Of a DNA stretch of 64,000 nt, positions 34,310-42,349 are shown one piece after another. The translations under genes were made by a program, and so were the position numbers. The notes beneath the pieces are model-generated. The model made no database searches. It was given only the letters and a program-made list of their open reading frames with translations, and was not told where the DNA came from. Source of the DNA: Tritonibacter litoralis (GTDB lineage: Bacteria; Pseudomonadota; Alphaproteobacteria; Rhodobacterales; Rhodobacteraceae); NCBI RefSeq assembly GCF_009496005.1, contig NZ_WIBF01000004.1, positions 62,001-126,000 on the forward strand, in the 5' to 3' direction. Each line of letters opens with the position of its first letter. Position 1 is the stretch's first letter.

Positions 34310-34729
34310 TCAACAGCTCAGATCAATCCGCCATCTGTTGAAGGATGTAAGCCCCTCCTGGGTGCTGCGCAGATTTGTGTCTGGCGTATACCCTTCCAAG
34401 CGGTCCAAGAACCCACCCTGAAACACGGCAGAACATCCGGTTTCTGCTGCGACCGCCTGTTCCAGATCCGCGGCTGTATATGCAAAATTCGGGGCCGCAG
34501 GCGCGATCTGGGCAAAGTCCCGCGTGTCTGACACCGCAAATTCATAAGGCGCGCCGTTAAACGTGATGCGGGTGCGTGTCTCCCAGACAGCGTCATTTAT
34601 CGCCTTGGACGCGGCAACATCTTCGGGGAAAGGGCCGCCGAATTCACAAGCAGACATCGCGACAAGCGCGGCCAATGCAATACCTGGCAACACGCCGGGG
34701 GCTTGTTTGTGAACGGATTGCTTTTTCAT
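34310..34729 (-). CDS. Small lipoprotein of unknown function
   Basis: The 139-residue protein has a basic N-terminus, a hydrophobic stretch and a lipobox 'LVAMSAC' (Cys31 or so). The mature part has two more Cys ('TGCSAVFQGG' and a C-terminal 'DLSC') that could form a disulfide, and I recognise no domain. AGGTGG lies 7 nt before the ATG at 34729. It is tail-to-tail with the LytTR gene, 78 bp apart. Confidence 0.7.
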   Translation of the reverse strand: MKKQSVHKQAPGVLPGIALAALVAMSACEFGGPFPEDVAASKAINDAVWETRTRITFNGAPYEFAVSDTRDFAQIAPAAPNFAYTAADLEQAVAAETGCSAVFQGGFLDRLEGYTPDTNLRSTQEGLTSFNRWRIDLSC

Positions 34730-35174
34730 TCTAATACCACCTGAAATACCAAGGACGATGTTCATCGACCGGCTGCGCAATTGCACCGATCGGCCTCAGC
34801 TTAGTCTTGTGGGCAGGCGGGTCAATTCCATCAGGTAAAGGGGGCGGTGTTGGTGTTGCGCCGCCACAGGACGTTGCCTGCGCAGCGCGCGCGGCCAGGC
34901 AACCGTTTCGCTGCGAAACAGCTTGCAAAATAGGGCGGGGAAGCCTATGAACCGCGCATCCGGCGCTCCTGTGTGAGTCGCGCGGATCTTTTTGTTTTGG
35001 ACACGTCCGGTTTCTTTCGACCGGTGCGCCAGACAAGAAGCCAAGATCAAAAGAATGTCGGATCATCTCTGGCGGGCGCGGTGGTTTCACAGGCGGACCC
35101 GATGAAGGCACAGAGCTCTGGGTCGAGAAATCACCTTCGTGGACAAAACCACGAGCAAAATAGGAGAAGGTCAG
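34730..35174. other. Intergenic region upstream of rplS
   Basis: 445 bp without a convincing gene. Possible rplS promoter: -35 TTGCAA (34923-34928), 17-bp spacer, -10 TATGAA (34946-34951), a 4/6 match at each box. Local palindromes such as GCAATTGC are present near 34780, but I see no known RNA motif (no SRP tetraloop, RNase P or tmRNA signature). The long antisense frame across rplS is a shadow. Confidence 0.4.
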
Positions 35175-35549
35175 ATGGATCTGATCGCACAGCTTGAGGC
35201 GGAACAAGTTGCCGCCCTGGGGAAAGAGATCCCCGATTTCAAAGCCGGTGACACCATTCGCGTCGGCTATAAGGTGACCGAAGGTTCGCGTTCGCGCGTC
35301 CAGAACTACGAAGGCGTTTGCATCAGCCGTAAAAACGGCGTTGGCATTGCTGGCTCGTTCACCGTCCGTAAGATTTCTTTTGGTGAAGGCGTTGAGCGTG
35401 TGTTCCCGCTGCACTCCACCAATATCGACAGCATCACCGTTGTCCGCCGCGGTCGCGTTCGTCGCGCGAAACTGTACTACCTGCGCACCCGCCGCGGTAA
35501 ATCGGCACGTATTGCTGAAGACAGCAACTACAAGCCCAAAAAAGCCTAA
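35175..35549 (+). CDS. rplS: 50S ribosomal protein L19
   Basis: The 124-residue protein has the L19 core '[20 protein letters not shown]', '[20 protein letters not shown]' and '[20 protein letters not shown]'. The ATG at 35175 has AGGAGAAGG 6 nt upstream; a 12-codon extension was rejected. In many genomes rplS follows rpsP-rimM-trmD, but that cluster is not here. rpmE is 11 bp downstream, so the two ribosomal genes form a transcript. Confidence 0.97.
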   Translation: MDLIAQLEAEQVAALGKEIPDFKAGDTIRVGYKVTEGSRSRVQNYEGVCISRKNGVGIAGSFTVRKISFGEGVERVFPLHSTNIDSITVVRRGRVRRAKLYYLRTRRGKSARIAEDSNYKPKKA

Positions 35550-35560
35550 GGAGTGGTTCA

Positions 35561-35782
35561 ATGAAAGCCGATACACATCCCGACTACCACTTGATCGACG
35601 TCAAACTGACCGATGGCACCATCATCAAGATGAAGTCGACCTGGGGCAAAGAAGGCGACCAGCTGGCGCTGGATATTGATCCTTCTGCTCACCCGGCATG
35701 GACCGGCGGTTCGACCCGCCTGATGGACGCCGGTGGCCGCGTGTCCAAGTTCAAAAAGAAATACGAAGGTCTGGGCTTCTAA
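35561..35782 (+). CDS. rpmE: 50S ribosomal protein L31
   Basis: The 73-residue protein '[20 protein letters not shown]' is an alphaproteobacterial L31. It has no Cys, so it is the zinc-independent type. AAGGAG precedes the ATG. A terminator follows. Confidence 0.96.
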   Translation: MKADTHPDYHLIDVKLTDGTIIKMKSTWGKEGDQLALDIDPSAHPAWTGGSTRLMDAGGRVSKFKKKYEGLGF

Positions 35783-35811
35783 GCTCTGCTGTTTCGACAT
35801 TTCACATGCAG

Positions 35812-35837
35812 ACGCCGTCCCTTTGGGGCGGCGTTTT
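35812..35837 (+). terminator. Terminator after rpmE
   Basis: ACGCCGTCC (35812-35820), 5-nt loop, GGGCGGCGT (35826-35834) and TTT. One G-T pair in a 9-bp stem. It ends the rplS-rpmE unit 30 bp after the stop. Confidence 0.8.
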
Positions 35838-35972
35838 GCGTTGAGACGGGCGGTTTTTACGGCGGAACAATAAACCTCAGGAGAAGTTGCGCGGAATCTT
35901 TCCCTTTGAATGAGGTCAAGCTATAGTCTCTAAAAAGAAGCTTGCTGCAATATCTGGGGTAAAGACACAGTC

Positions 35973-36782
35973 ATGGCGCATATTATCGTTGTGGGGAACG
36001 AAAAGGGCGGTGCTGGCAAATCCACGGTTTCGATGCATGTTGCAACCACTTTGGCGCGTACAGGCCATTCGGTTGCAGTGCTGGACATGGATCTGCGCCA
36101 GCGCTCCTTGGGGCGGTATCTGGAAAACCGCAAAGCCTTTGTGGCAGAGACCGGGATTGATCTGCCGTTTATCGAACTGACCGAACTGCCGGACATCGAT
36201 GAAAGCGCCTTGGGCCCGAATGAGAACGTGTATGACCACCGCCTGTCGGCAGCGATTGCTGATCTCGAACCGCGGGTGGATTTTATCCTGATCGATTGTC
36301 CGGGCTCTCATACCCGGCTGAGCCAGGTGGCGCATTCCTTGGCGGATACGTTGATCACGCCGTTGAATGACAGCTTTGTCGATTTTGACCTTTTGGCCCG
36401 TACCGACCAAAAGGGTGAGAACATCCTAGGCCCATCTGTTTATTCCGAGATGGTGTGGAACGCTCGCCAATTGAGGTCGCAAGCCGGGTTAAAGCCCATT
36501 GACTGGATCGTCATCCGCAACCGGGTCGGCACCCAGCGGATGGTCAACAAGGAAAAGATGGAGCGGGCCGTCAAGATGCTGTCCAAACGCATCGGTTTCC
36601 GTGTGGCTCCTGGCTTTTCCGAGCGGGTGATCTTTCGCGAATTGTTCCCACGCGGGCTAACGCTGTTGGATCTGAAAGATATCGGCGTGAAGCAGCTGAA
36701 CATCTCTAACATTGCAGCCCGTCAGGAGCTGCGCGAGATGATGAAAGCGCTCGACTTGCCGGAAGTAGAGATTGATATCTGA
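35973..36782 (+). CDS. mipZ: Division-plane positioning ATPase MipZ
   Basis: The 269-residue ParA-type ATPase has the deviant Walker A 'KGGAGKST' (11-18), a Walker A' 'LDMDLRQRSLGRYLENR' and Walker B 'FILIDCPGSHT'. The region 'LLARTDQKGENILGPSVYSE' and the C-terminal 'FPRGLTLLDL' are typical of MipZ, which forms a polar gradient that keeps FtsZ at midcell in alphaproteobacteria. Its ParB partner is not in the window. It is a single gene between the rpmE terminator and a convergent flagellar block. Confidence 0.93.
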   Translation: MAHIIVVGNEKGGAGKSTVSMHVATTLARTGHSVAVLDMDLRQRSLGRYLENRKAFVAETGIDLPFIELTELPDIDESALGPNENVYDHRLSAAIADLEPRVDFILIDCPGSHTRLSQVAHSLADTLITPLNDSFVDFDLLARTDQKGENILGPSVYSEMVWNARQLRSQAGLKPIDWIVIRNRVGTQRMVNKEKMERAVKMLSKRIGFRVAPGFSERVIFRELFPRGLTLLDLKDIGVKQLNISNIAARQELREMMKALDLPEVEIDI

Positions 36783-36792
36783 GGGGTGATGC

Positions 36793-36820
36793 TTTCCGCA
36801 AAGTCATAATTTTGCGGGAA
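36793..36820. terminator. Hairpin between mipZ and flbT
   Basis: TTTCCGCAAA (36793-36802), loop GTCATAAT, TTTGCGGGAA (36811-36820): a 10-bp stem with one G-T pair, 10 bp after the mipZ stop. No T-run follows, so its strength as a terminator is doubtful. A second perfect 8-bp hairpin, CTGTCCAA/TTGGACAG, is at 36948-36969 before flbT ends on the other strand. Confidence 0.5.
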
Positions 36821-37021
36821 GATCAGGTTTATGTGGTTCTGACGCAGGCCATCTGTATGTAAAGGATGCCGGTGCCAATGACCGTGCAACGGGGCCAATT
36901 GGATCACAGCCCTGGCGACGGGAATGAAGGGTAGCCGCAGGCGCCTTCTGTCCAAGACGCGTTGGACAGGCGCGCCGTTGGAAGCTTCATCCCGTAATCC
37001 AAAGGTATTTGGCGCAGCGCC

Positions 37022-37426
37022 TTACGACGGGCGAATGGCCAGCAATCGCTCCTCTCGTGGTAAGAGCGTGCGCAGAGCTTTTAGACACCGATAGTGGTTG
37101 TCATTCAGAATTGCATTTGTTGCCTCTGCCAAAGAGCTGCGGCTGTCGGGGTCGGTAAAGACCTGGCTCAGCTCTTCCAGCCGACGCAACATCGCCAGCC
37201 GATCCTCTTTGGGATCAACGTCGCCCGTGAGGATCAACTGCGCTGCATAGCAGACGCGGCGAACCGGGGTGTTTGCATCTTCTGGATGGATAGCGTCACG
37301 AAGACGCAGAATGTTTGCATCTGGTGTGACAATTGACAGACGGCTGCGGCGGTCCCCATTTTCGATAACTGCACCGTTTACCAGTACGCGCTCTTTAGGG
37401 GCCAGTTTTAGGACCAATCCACTCAT
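37022..37426 (-). CDS. flbT: Flagellin translation regulator FlbT
   Basis: The 134-residue protein matches FlbT ('LKLAPKERVLVNGAVIENGD', 'RRVCYAAQLILTG', 'HYRCLKALRTLLPRE'). In Caulobacter FlbT binds the 5' UTR of flagellin mRNA and destabilises it when the hook is unfinished. It lies 2 bp after flaF on the same strand and downstream of the flagellin gene, the usual alphaproteobacterial order. Confidence 0.94.
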   Translation of the reverse strand: MSGLVLKLAPKERVLVNGAVIENGDRRSRLSIVTPDANILRLRDAIHPEDANTPVRRVCYAAQLILTGDVDPKEDRLAMLRRLEELSQVFTDPDSRSSLAEATNAILNDNHYRCLKALRTLLPREERLLAIRPS

Positions 37427-37428
37427 AA

Positions 37429-37800
37429 TTAGGTCGCTCCTCCTCGTAGGCCTCTCAAAACGGCCGTGTTGATTTCCAGGAGAGGCTGAACACCAGCTTC
37501 CCTCCGGAGGACTTTTGGGGTGTGTTGACGGGTGAACGCGGCCAGGTAGACCAAATTCTCTTTTGCGTCATCGGGCAATTGATTGCCTGAACTCAGAAGA
37601 TCGTTTTCAAGAATGCGCCAAAGTTTGCGATTGGTCTCCAGTGCGCTTGCCAGCGCGGGGAAGCCTTTTTTACCTTTTCTTGCCGCATCCAAAAGCTCTC
37701 GTGTTACCCGTGCAATGACCTTGTACTCATAACTTTTTGGGGTGCTGGCGGACTTGGTCGCAGCGGCATAGGCATTTTTTGCCTTCAATTGGGCATTCAC
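37429..37800 (-). CDS. flaF: Flagellin biosynthesis regulator FlaF
   Basis: The 123-residue protein has the FlaF pattern 'YEYKVIARVTRELLDAARKG', 'ALETNRKLWRILENDLLS' and 'LVYLAAFTRQHTPKVL'. FlaF promotes flagellin synthesis or secretion and acts against FlbT. It follows the flagellin gene, from which a perfect hairpin separates it. Confidence 0.94.
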   Translation of the reverse strand: MNAQLKAKNAYAAATKSASTPKSYEYKVIARVTRELLDAARKGKKGFPALASALETNRKLWRILENDLLSSGNQLPDDAKENLVYLAAFTRQHTPKVLRREAGVQPLLEINTAVLRGLRGGAT

Positions 37801-37842
37801 GTGTTTTCCTAACGTATTACATCAGATTCTCTGAGGTCGGCG

Positions 37843-37870
37843 GACCAGGGCGTCCAAGAACGCCCTGGTC
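37843..37870 (-). promoter_or_regulatory. Perfect 11-bp hairpin between flagellin gene and flaF
   Basis: GACCAGGGCGT (37843-37853), 6-nt loop, ACGCCCTGGTC (37860-37870), 10 bp after the flagellin stop. No T-run follows on the minus strand. It is better read as an mRNA-stabilising or processing hairpin that lets flagellin be made in excess of FlaF and FlbT. Confidence 0.65.
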
Positions 37871-37880
37871 AAGCTGTGGA

Positions 37881-38723
37881 TTAACGGAACAGCTGCTGGA
37901 TGGTCGAAGGCTGGTTGTTCGCGATCGACAGGGCCTGTACGCCCAGCTGCTGCTGTGTCTGCAGAGCCTTCAGTCGCGCGGACGCTTCTTCCATGTCGGT
38001 ATCAACCAGAGCACCGATACCTTCTTTGGTCGCGTCTTTCACCTTGGTGATGAAGTCCATCTGACCATCGATACGGGCCGCAGCCGCACCCAGTTCAGCA
38101 CCGGATGTCGTCAGGGTTTCCAGGTGCGCTTCGATGGCGTCCAGCGATGCTTCGGCTGCCGAAGAGCTGGTCACATCGATATCGGACAGATCCAAAGCGG
38201 TGGTGAAGTCCTGTGCCGCAACGGTGATGTTGGACACTGTTACACCGGAGCCACCCGCAGCACGGTTGACTGAGGACAGAACCGTCAGGTCAGAATTCGT
38301 GCCATCAACAGTATCTGAGTCCAGCAGGTTTGCACCGTTGAACTGGGCCGCGTCGATGATCTGCCCGATTTGGTCGGTCAGCTGGGTGATTTCGTCGCTG
38401 ATTGCATCGTGGTCAACGTTTTCACCAGTCGCCTGAATGACTTTCTCACGAACGTCTTCCAGAATGTCGGTGATCTGTTCAACCGCAGCCAGAGCAACAC
38501 CAACAGTGGACGCACCCAAAGCCAGGGAGTCTTCTACTGCTTCAAAGCTTGCTGCGTCTGCTTCCATTACTTTGGAGATGGACCAGATGGCAGAGTTGTC
38601 TTTTGCGGTGTTGATCTCACGGCCGGTGGAGATGGCGTTCTGAGTGTCGGTCAGGTTATTGTTGATCGAGCTCAGAGTCTGCAGCGCAACCATTGCACCG
38701 CTGTTGGTCAGAATGCTGGTCAT
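37881..38723 (-). CDS. Flagellin
   Basis: The 280-residue protein has the conserved D0/D1 ends ('GAMVALQTLSSINNNLTDTQ' and 'QQQLGVQALSIANNQPSTIQ') with a short central domain, as in alphaproteobacterial flagellins. It polymerises into the filament after export. The ATG at 38723 has AAGGA about 10 nt upstream; the 44-codon upstream extension is the 5' UTR. That UTR has a hairpin GGTGCAA/TTGCACC (38849-38869), a possible FlbT/FlaF target. I found no convincing sigma-28 promoter. Confidence 0.95.
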   Translation of the reverse strand: MTSILTNSGAMVALQTLSSINNNLTDTQNAISTGREINTAKDNSAIWSISKVMEADAASFEAVEDSLALGASTVGVALAAVEQITDILEDVREKVIQATGENVDHDAISDEITQLTDQIGQIIDAAQFNGANLLDSDTVDGTNSDLTVLSSVNRAAGGSGVTVSNITVAAQDFTTALDLSDIDVTSSSAAEASLDAIEAHLETLTTSGAELGAAAARIDGQMDFITKVKDATKEGIGALVDTDMEEASARLKALQTQQQLGVQALSIANNQPSTIQQLFR

Positions 38724-38848
38724 AGCATTTAATCCTTGTGTGCGAGGGTTCTTTTTCCCTCGATTTATCCCTGCCCCATATGGGGCGCTCTCTGACGTCT
38801 TTCTGACTGTGCGAATTGCCTGTTGGCTTCCGCGCCACCCCGTCTCGA

Positions 38849-38869
38849 GGTGCAAGGTGACTTTGCACC
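38849..38869 (-). promoter_or_regulatory. Hairpin in the flagellin 5' region
   Basis: A 7-bp stem (GGTGCAA at 38849-38855 with TTGCACC at 38863-38869, 7-nt loop), about 125 nt upstream of the flagellin start on the minus strand. FlbT is known to act on flagellin 5' UTRs, so this is a candidate element if transcription starts upstream of it. Confidence 0.35.
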
Positions 38870-38936
38870 GTGAGTTGCTAATGGAGTGCTAAAGCTCAAA
38901 TTTGGATAAGTAGAATTTTTCCTAAATTGAGCAGGC

Positions 38937-39296
38937 TTAGGCGCGCTTCTCCAGCTTCTTGCTGACCATGGTTGAATAGCTGCTTTTGCGGCCAGATTTG
39001 TCATAGACATCGAGCCCTTTGCGCACACGGCGCAATTCCTGCATGCGGTTGGCCACCGACCGAATGCCTTGCATCGCGCTTTCCAACAAAAGCTGGTTGC
39101 GCGAGACTTTGTTATGCACCGTTTCCAATGCGTCCCGCTCCAGCTCATCCAGCATGTTCAAATCAGAGATCAGCGCGTCTTTTCGTTCCAATAAGGACTG
39201 AAGCTTGTCCAGCTTGCCCTCAATCAGCGCTTCACGTTCCAATTCCAGGATTTCATCCAATTCGTCGATTTTGTCTTGTGCGTGCAGCTCAGTCAT
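38937..39296 (-). CDS. FlgN-like flagellar chaperone
   Basis: The 119-residue protein is almost all helix with heptad-like Leu/Glu repeats ('LEREALIEGKLDKLQSLLER', 'DLNMLDELERDALETV') and a 'RNQLLLESAMQGIRSVANRM' segment similar to FlgN, the export chaperone for the hook-junction proteins FlgK and FlgL. No membrane helix or signal is present. It overlaps the rod-binding protein gene by 8 bp. Confidence 0.75.
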   Translation of the reverse strand: MTELHAQDKIDELDEILELEREALIEGKLDKLQSLLERKDALISDLNMLDELERDALETVHNKVSRNQLLLESAMQGIRSVANRMQELRRVRKGLDVYDKSGRKSSYSTMVSKKLEKRA

Positions 39297-39582
39297 TTTG
39301 GGCCTCCTTCAACGCATTATAAAGTGATTCAGCCAGGCCAATGCCGCCGGCCTTGGTCATTTGTTTGGCCTGCTCTTCTACGAGAAAGCTGGAAAACTGA
39401 TCCTCGCCCGCGCCGCCGCCAAACGAGTCGCGTGCTTTGCCCATTCCGGCGGATTTCAACATTTCAGCAAGAAATGCGCTTTCAAGATCCATAGCAGCCT
39501 TGCGTATCGGATCCTGCGCGGGCGGAGTGGCCCGCGGGCTGCCCGCGTCTGGCGCCCGGACGGGTGAAGAGTGAATTTCCAT
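39289..39582 (-). CDS. FlgJ N-terminal-like rod-binding protein
   Basis: The 97-residue protein resembles the rod-binding part of FlgJ ('AAMDLESAFLAEMLKSAGMG', 'FSSFLVEEQAKQMTKAGGIG'). The muramidase half of enterobacterial FlgJ is missing, as usual in alphaproteobacteria, where the protein is also called CheL. The ATG at 39582 has GAGGT 6 nt upstream. It is divergent from fliK. Confidence 0.83.
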   Translation of the reverse strand: MEIHSSPVRAPDAGSPRATPPAQDPIRKAAMDLESAFLAEMLKSAGMGKARDSFGGGAGEDQFSSFLVEEQAKQMTKAGGIGLAESLYNALKEAQND

Positions 39583-39645
39583 TCTGGACCTCAACTAAAG
39601 ACGGTTGGAGTTGTTTCGATTTTTCACAGAATGCCAGACGAGCGG

Positions 39646-39661
39646 TTAAAATTGCGGTAAC
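39646..39661. promoter_or_regulatory. Near-match to a CtrA site between flgJ-like gene and fliK
   Basis: TTAA (39646-39649), seven bases, then GTAAC (39657-39661), one mismatch from the CtrA pattern TTAA-N7-TTAAC. It lies in the 126-bp divergent flagellar promoter region. CtrA is known to control flagellar genes in several alphaproteobacteria. Confidence 0.4.
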
Positions 39662-39708
39662 CGATTTGATCTATTCTGAATATGTCAAGATAGAATGTCT
39701 GGAAACCA

Positions 39709-41598
39709 ATGATGAATACCGCGATTGTTGGACAAGTAACTGATATTAGTCAGAATAAGCTGGGTTCTAAACCTGGGAAATCTTCCGGCGAATCGCCATC
39801 GGGCGATTCATTCGCTGCGGTTTATGCAGATTCCAGCCAAGCGGCACCGGAGGCAGAGCAGCCAGAGGTATCTGAAGCACAAGGTGCTGTACCCGGACCG
39901 GATTCTGCTGAAGAAAACGTCGAAGCGTCCGATGATCAAACGGATGAGACTCACACAGAGGTTGATGTTGCTGCGCTTGTATCAGCTGAGGCAGCAGCGG
40001 CACCTGCGGGCCAGGCCAGTACCGATGACAACAGCGTGTTTGAGCGGTCTGGTGCTTCACAAGAAGATGTCGCGGCGGTAGTGGCTAGTTCTGTTCCAGA
40101 AACGGGCGCTGCTGACGGGGGCGAGCCTGAAACGCAGGCGGTGGCCGATGGAACCGTGCAACCGGCCGGTGAGGGTGTGCCGTTGGCTGACGCGAGTTCC
40201 AGCGCACTACGGGCACAACAATCAACACCCAGCGGTAACGGGTTGGACGGCGCTGCGAAAGCGGCTGTGCCAACTACGGGATTGTCGCAAACAAACGGTA
40301 TTTCCAATGGCGGACAGGTGCAGTCGCCACCTGGCGCGCAGCAAGAGGTGGCTGGGGCGGAGGAGACTCCGGTCAATGGCCCTGTGGCGTCACAGCAACC
40401 CATCGGAGCTGGGCTTACCCAAGCTGAAGTGCTTGCGGAATTGGCCCGTACCTCCAACGGTTCCATTCAAGACCTGCCTCTTGCCTATCGGGTGCGACTT
40501 GGCGCGCTTTCGCCTGCTGCGCAGCAGGCAATTCATAAAAGTGTCGCCTCTGCAGTTCCAACCGCAGCTCCTGTTTCGCCCATTGCGGCATCTGTTCAAA
40601 ACGAACTGGCGCTGCGGCAGGTCACGGATTCGGGCAACGGGTTGGTTGCAAATGGTCCAATTGACCTTCCCGAAGGTGTTGAATTGGATGGCATCACGCA
40701 GTTTGAACCCGCGGCAGCCTCTAAAACGCTACCTGCGACACCTGCTGTTGCCGTTGCTCCGAACGCTGCAACGATACCGGCGGCTGCAGCGACGCCTGCT
40801 GATGATATCCCCGTCGCTGCTGAGACGCCCACTGCTGTCACGGCACCCGCAGCGGCTGCTGCACCTACCGCTGCGACAACTGTGGTTCCTGTAAATACCT
40901 CCCGCCTGACCCAGGCAGGAACCCGCTCTGAAAAGTCAGACGAAGTGCGGCTTGAAGAGGTTTCAACAGATACAACTGCGGAAGACGCGCTTCTACCGGG
41001 GCAAATCATACGAGAAGGTGGCATAGTTGGGGCAACACAGGTGTCGCAAGCTGCCCTGTTCGCACAGATAGGCCAACCGCAAAACAACGAACGGTTTGGC
41101 CATGGTGCTCAGCAGGATTTCCGGCTTGGACCCCAAGCGATTGGCATCACCCAGTCTCTCACCGAGGCGACGTTCCGGCCTGCCACAATTCCAACGCCTG
41201 AGGTTGCACAGCGGATTGCGGTGCAGCTGACCGAAGCTTTTGCGGCCAAAGGCGAGCGAAAAGTTGAAGTCATGCTGAACCCAAAAGAGCTGGGGCAGGT
41301 CAAAATGCAGTTGAGCACCAGCGAAAACGGGGTGCGCGTGATCATCCATGCTGAACGTTCAGAAACCGGCGATTTGATGCGTCGCCACATCAGCGCGTTG
41401 GAAAATGAGTTCAAAGATATGGGATTTGAAAACATCTCCTTCTCCTTCTCCAGCGGTGATTCCCAGTCGCAATCCGGCGGAAACAACCAATCGGGTGGCT
41501 CTGCGCGTCAAGGGCAAGCCGTAGCAGACGAAATCGAAACAACACCTGTCGGACAACAGTTGAACCTGGGCGGATCCGGGTTGGATATGAGAGTATAA
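39709..41598 (+). CDS. fliK: Flagellar hook-length control protein FliK
   Basis: The 629-residue protein is a long low-complexity Ala/Pro/Thr/Glu-rich ruler region (to about residue 490) followed by the FliK C-terminal domain ('IAVQLTEAFAAKGERKVEVM', 'LNPKELGQVKMQL') and a Gln/Ser/Gly-rich tail. It is secreted and sets hook length, then switches export to filament proteins. Two adjacent ATG codons (39709 and 39712) are possible. The central repeats of 'AAATPADD'- and 'TAVTAPAAAAAPT'-like sequence suggest length variation between strains. flgD follows after 1 bp. Confidence 0.9.
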   Translation: MMNTAIVGQVTDISQNKLGSKPGKSSGESPSGDSFAAVYADSSQAAPEAEQPEVSEAQGAVPGPDSAEENVEASDDQTDETHTEVDVAALVSAEAAAAPAGQASTDDNSVFERSGASQEDVAAVVASSVPETGAADGGEPETQAVADGTVQPAGEGVPLADASSSALRAQQSTPSGNGLDGAAKAAVPTTGLSQTNGISNGGQVQSPPGAQQEVAGAEETPVNGPVASQQPIGAGLTQAEVLAELARTSNGSIQDLPLAYRVRLGALSPAAQQAIHKSVASAVPTAAPVSPIAASVQNELALRQVTDSGNGLVANGPIDLPEGVELDGITQFEPAAASKTLPATPAVAVAPNAATIPAAAATPADDIPVAAETPTAVTAPAAAAAPTAATTVVPVNTSRLTQAGTRSEKSDEVRLEEVSTDTTAEDALLPGQIIREGGIVGATQVSQAALFAQIGQPQNNERFGHGAQQDFRLGPQAIGITQSLTEATFRPATIPTPEVAQRIAVQLTEAFAAKGERKVEVMLNPKELGQVKMQLSTSENGVRVIIHAERSETGDLMRRHISALENEFKDMGFENISFSFSSGDSQSQSGGNNQSGGSARQGQAVADEIETTPVGQQLNLGGSGLDMRV

Positions 41599-41599
41599 A

Positions 41600-42277
41600 A
41601 TGACCACACCAGTCACCGGGACGAACCCAACATCCTCATCGGTATTTACATCATCCTCCGGCGGATCCTCTGCCAGCGGGATTACCTCCGATTTCGAGAC
41701 GTTCCTGCGTCTTTTGACCACCCAGGCAACCAACCAAGATCCGTTGGAGCCGCTTGATTCGACCGAATACGCCTCGCAGCTGGCCCAGTTCTCGATGGTG
41801 GAACAACAGGTTCAAGGCAACGAGCTGTTGCAGGGCCTCCAGTCCCAATTGGCGCTGTCGGCCATGTCAACGGTTACTCAATGGGTCGGGCTGGAAGCGC
41901 GCGCGCCTGTTGCGGGCTACTTTGACGGCGCCACACCGATTGTAGTCTCACCAAACCCTGACGAGACGGCGGATGATGTTCGCTTGGTCATCGAGGATTC
42001 GGAAGGTAACGTGGTCAACGATCTCCGCTTGCCCGTGTCGACCGACAACTATGAATGGGATGGCCGCGATTCGGACGGTGATCTGGTTGCAGTTGGAAAC
42101 TATACTTTCTCCCTTGAAAACTATCGCAACGAAGAGGTGCTGACCAAGTCCACGCCAGAGGTTTACGGCAGAATCCGCGAAACGCAGTTTGTAAACAATG
42201 AAGTGGTCTTGATCATGGACGGCGGTTCGGCGATCAACTCAACGGATGTGACTGCGCTGCGTGATCCGGCCGCCTAA
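41600..42277 (+). CDS. flgD: Flagellar hook-capping protein FlgD
   Basis: The 225-residue protein has the conserved N-terminus with 'DFETFLRLLTTQATNQDPLE' and 'ASQLAQFSMVEQQVQGNELL' and a FlgD Ig/tudor-like C-terminal part ('YEWDGRDSDGDLVAVGNYTF'). It caps the growing hook. Coupled to fliK; no further flagellar gene follows on this strand. Confidence 0.95.
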   Translation: MTTPVTGTNPTSSSVFTSSSGGSSASGITSDFETFLRLLTTQATNQDPLEPLDSTEYASQLAQFSMVEQQVQGNELLQGLQSQLALSAMSTVTQWVGLEARAPVAGYFDGATPIVVSPNPDETADDVRLVIEDSEGNVVNDLRLPVSTDNYEWDGRDSDGDLVAVGNYTFSLENYRNEEVLTKSTPEVYGRIRETQFVNNEVVLIMDGGSAINSTDVTALRDPAA

Positions 42278-42349
42278 GGCGGACAGAAACAGGGCGCGTT
42301 TTGCCAATAGGAGCGCGCTCTGACCACCACCTGTTTCGACATTGATCCT

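Noticed and set aside
34730-35174. Small stable RNA gene (SRP RNA, RNase P RNA or tmRNA) upstream of rplS
   Set aside because: None of the conserved core motifs of those RNAs is present, and no terminator follows.
34731-35576. 281-codon minus-strand frame over rplS and its upstream region
   Set aside because: It is antisense to a ribosomal protein gene, has no ribosome-binding site and no family-like sequence.
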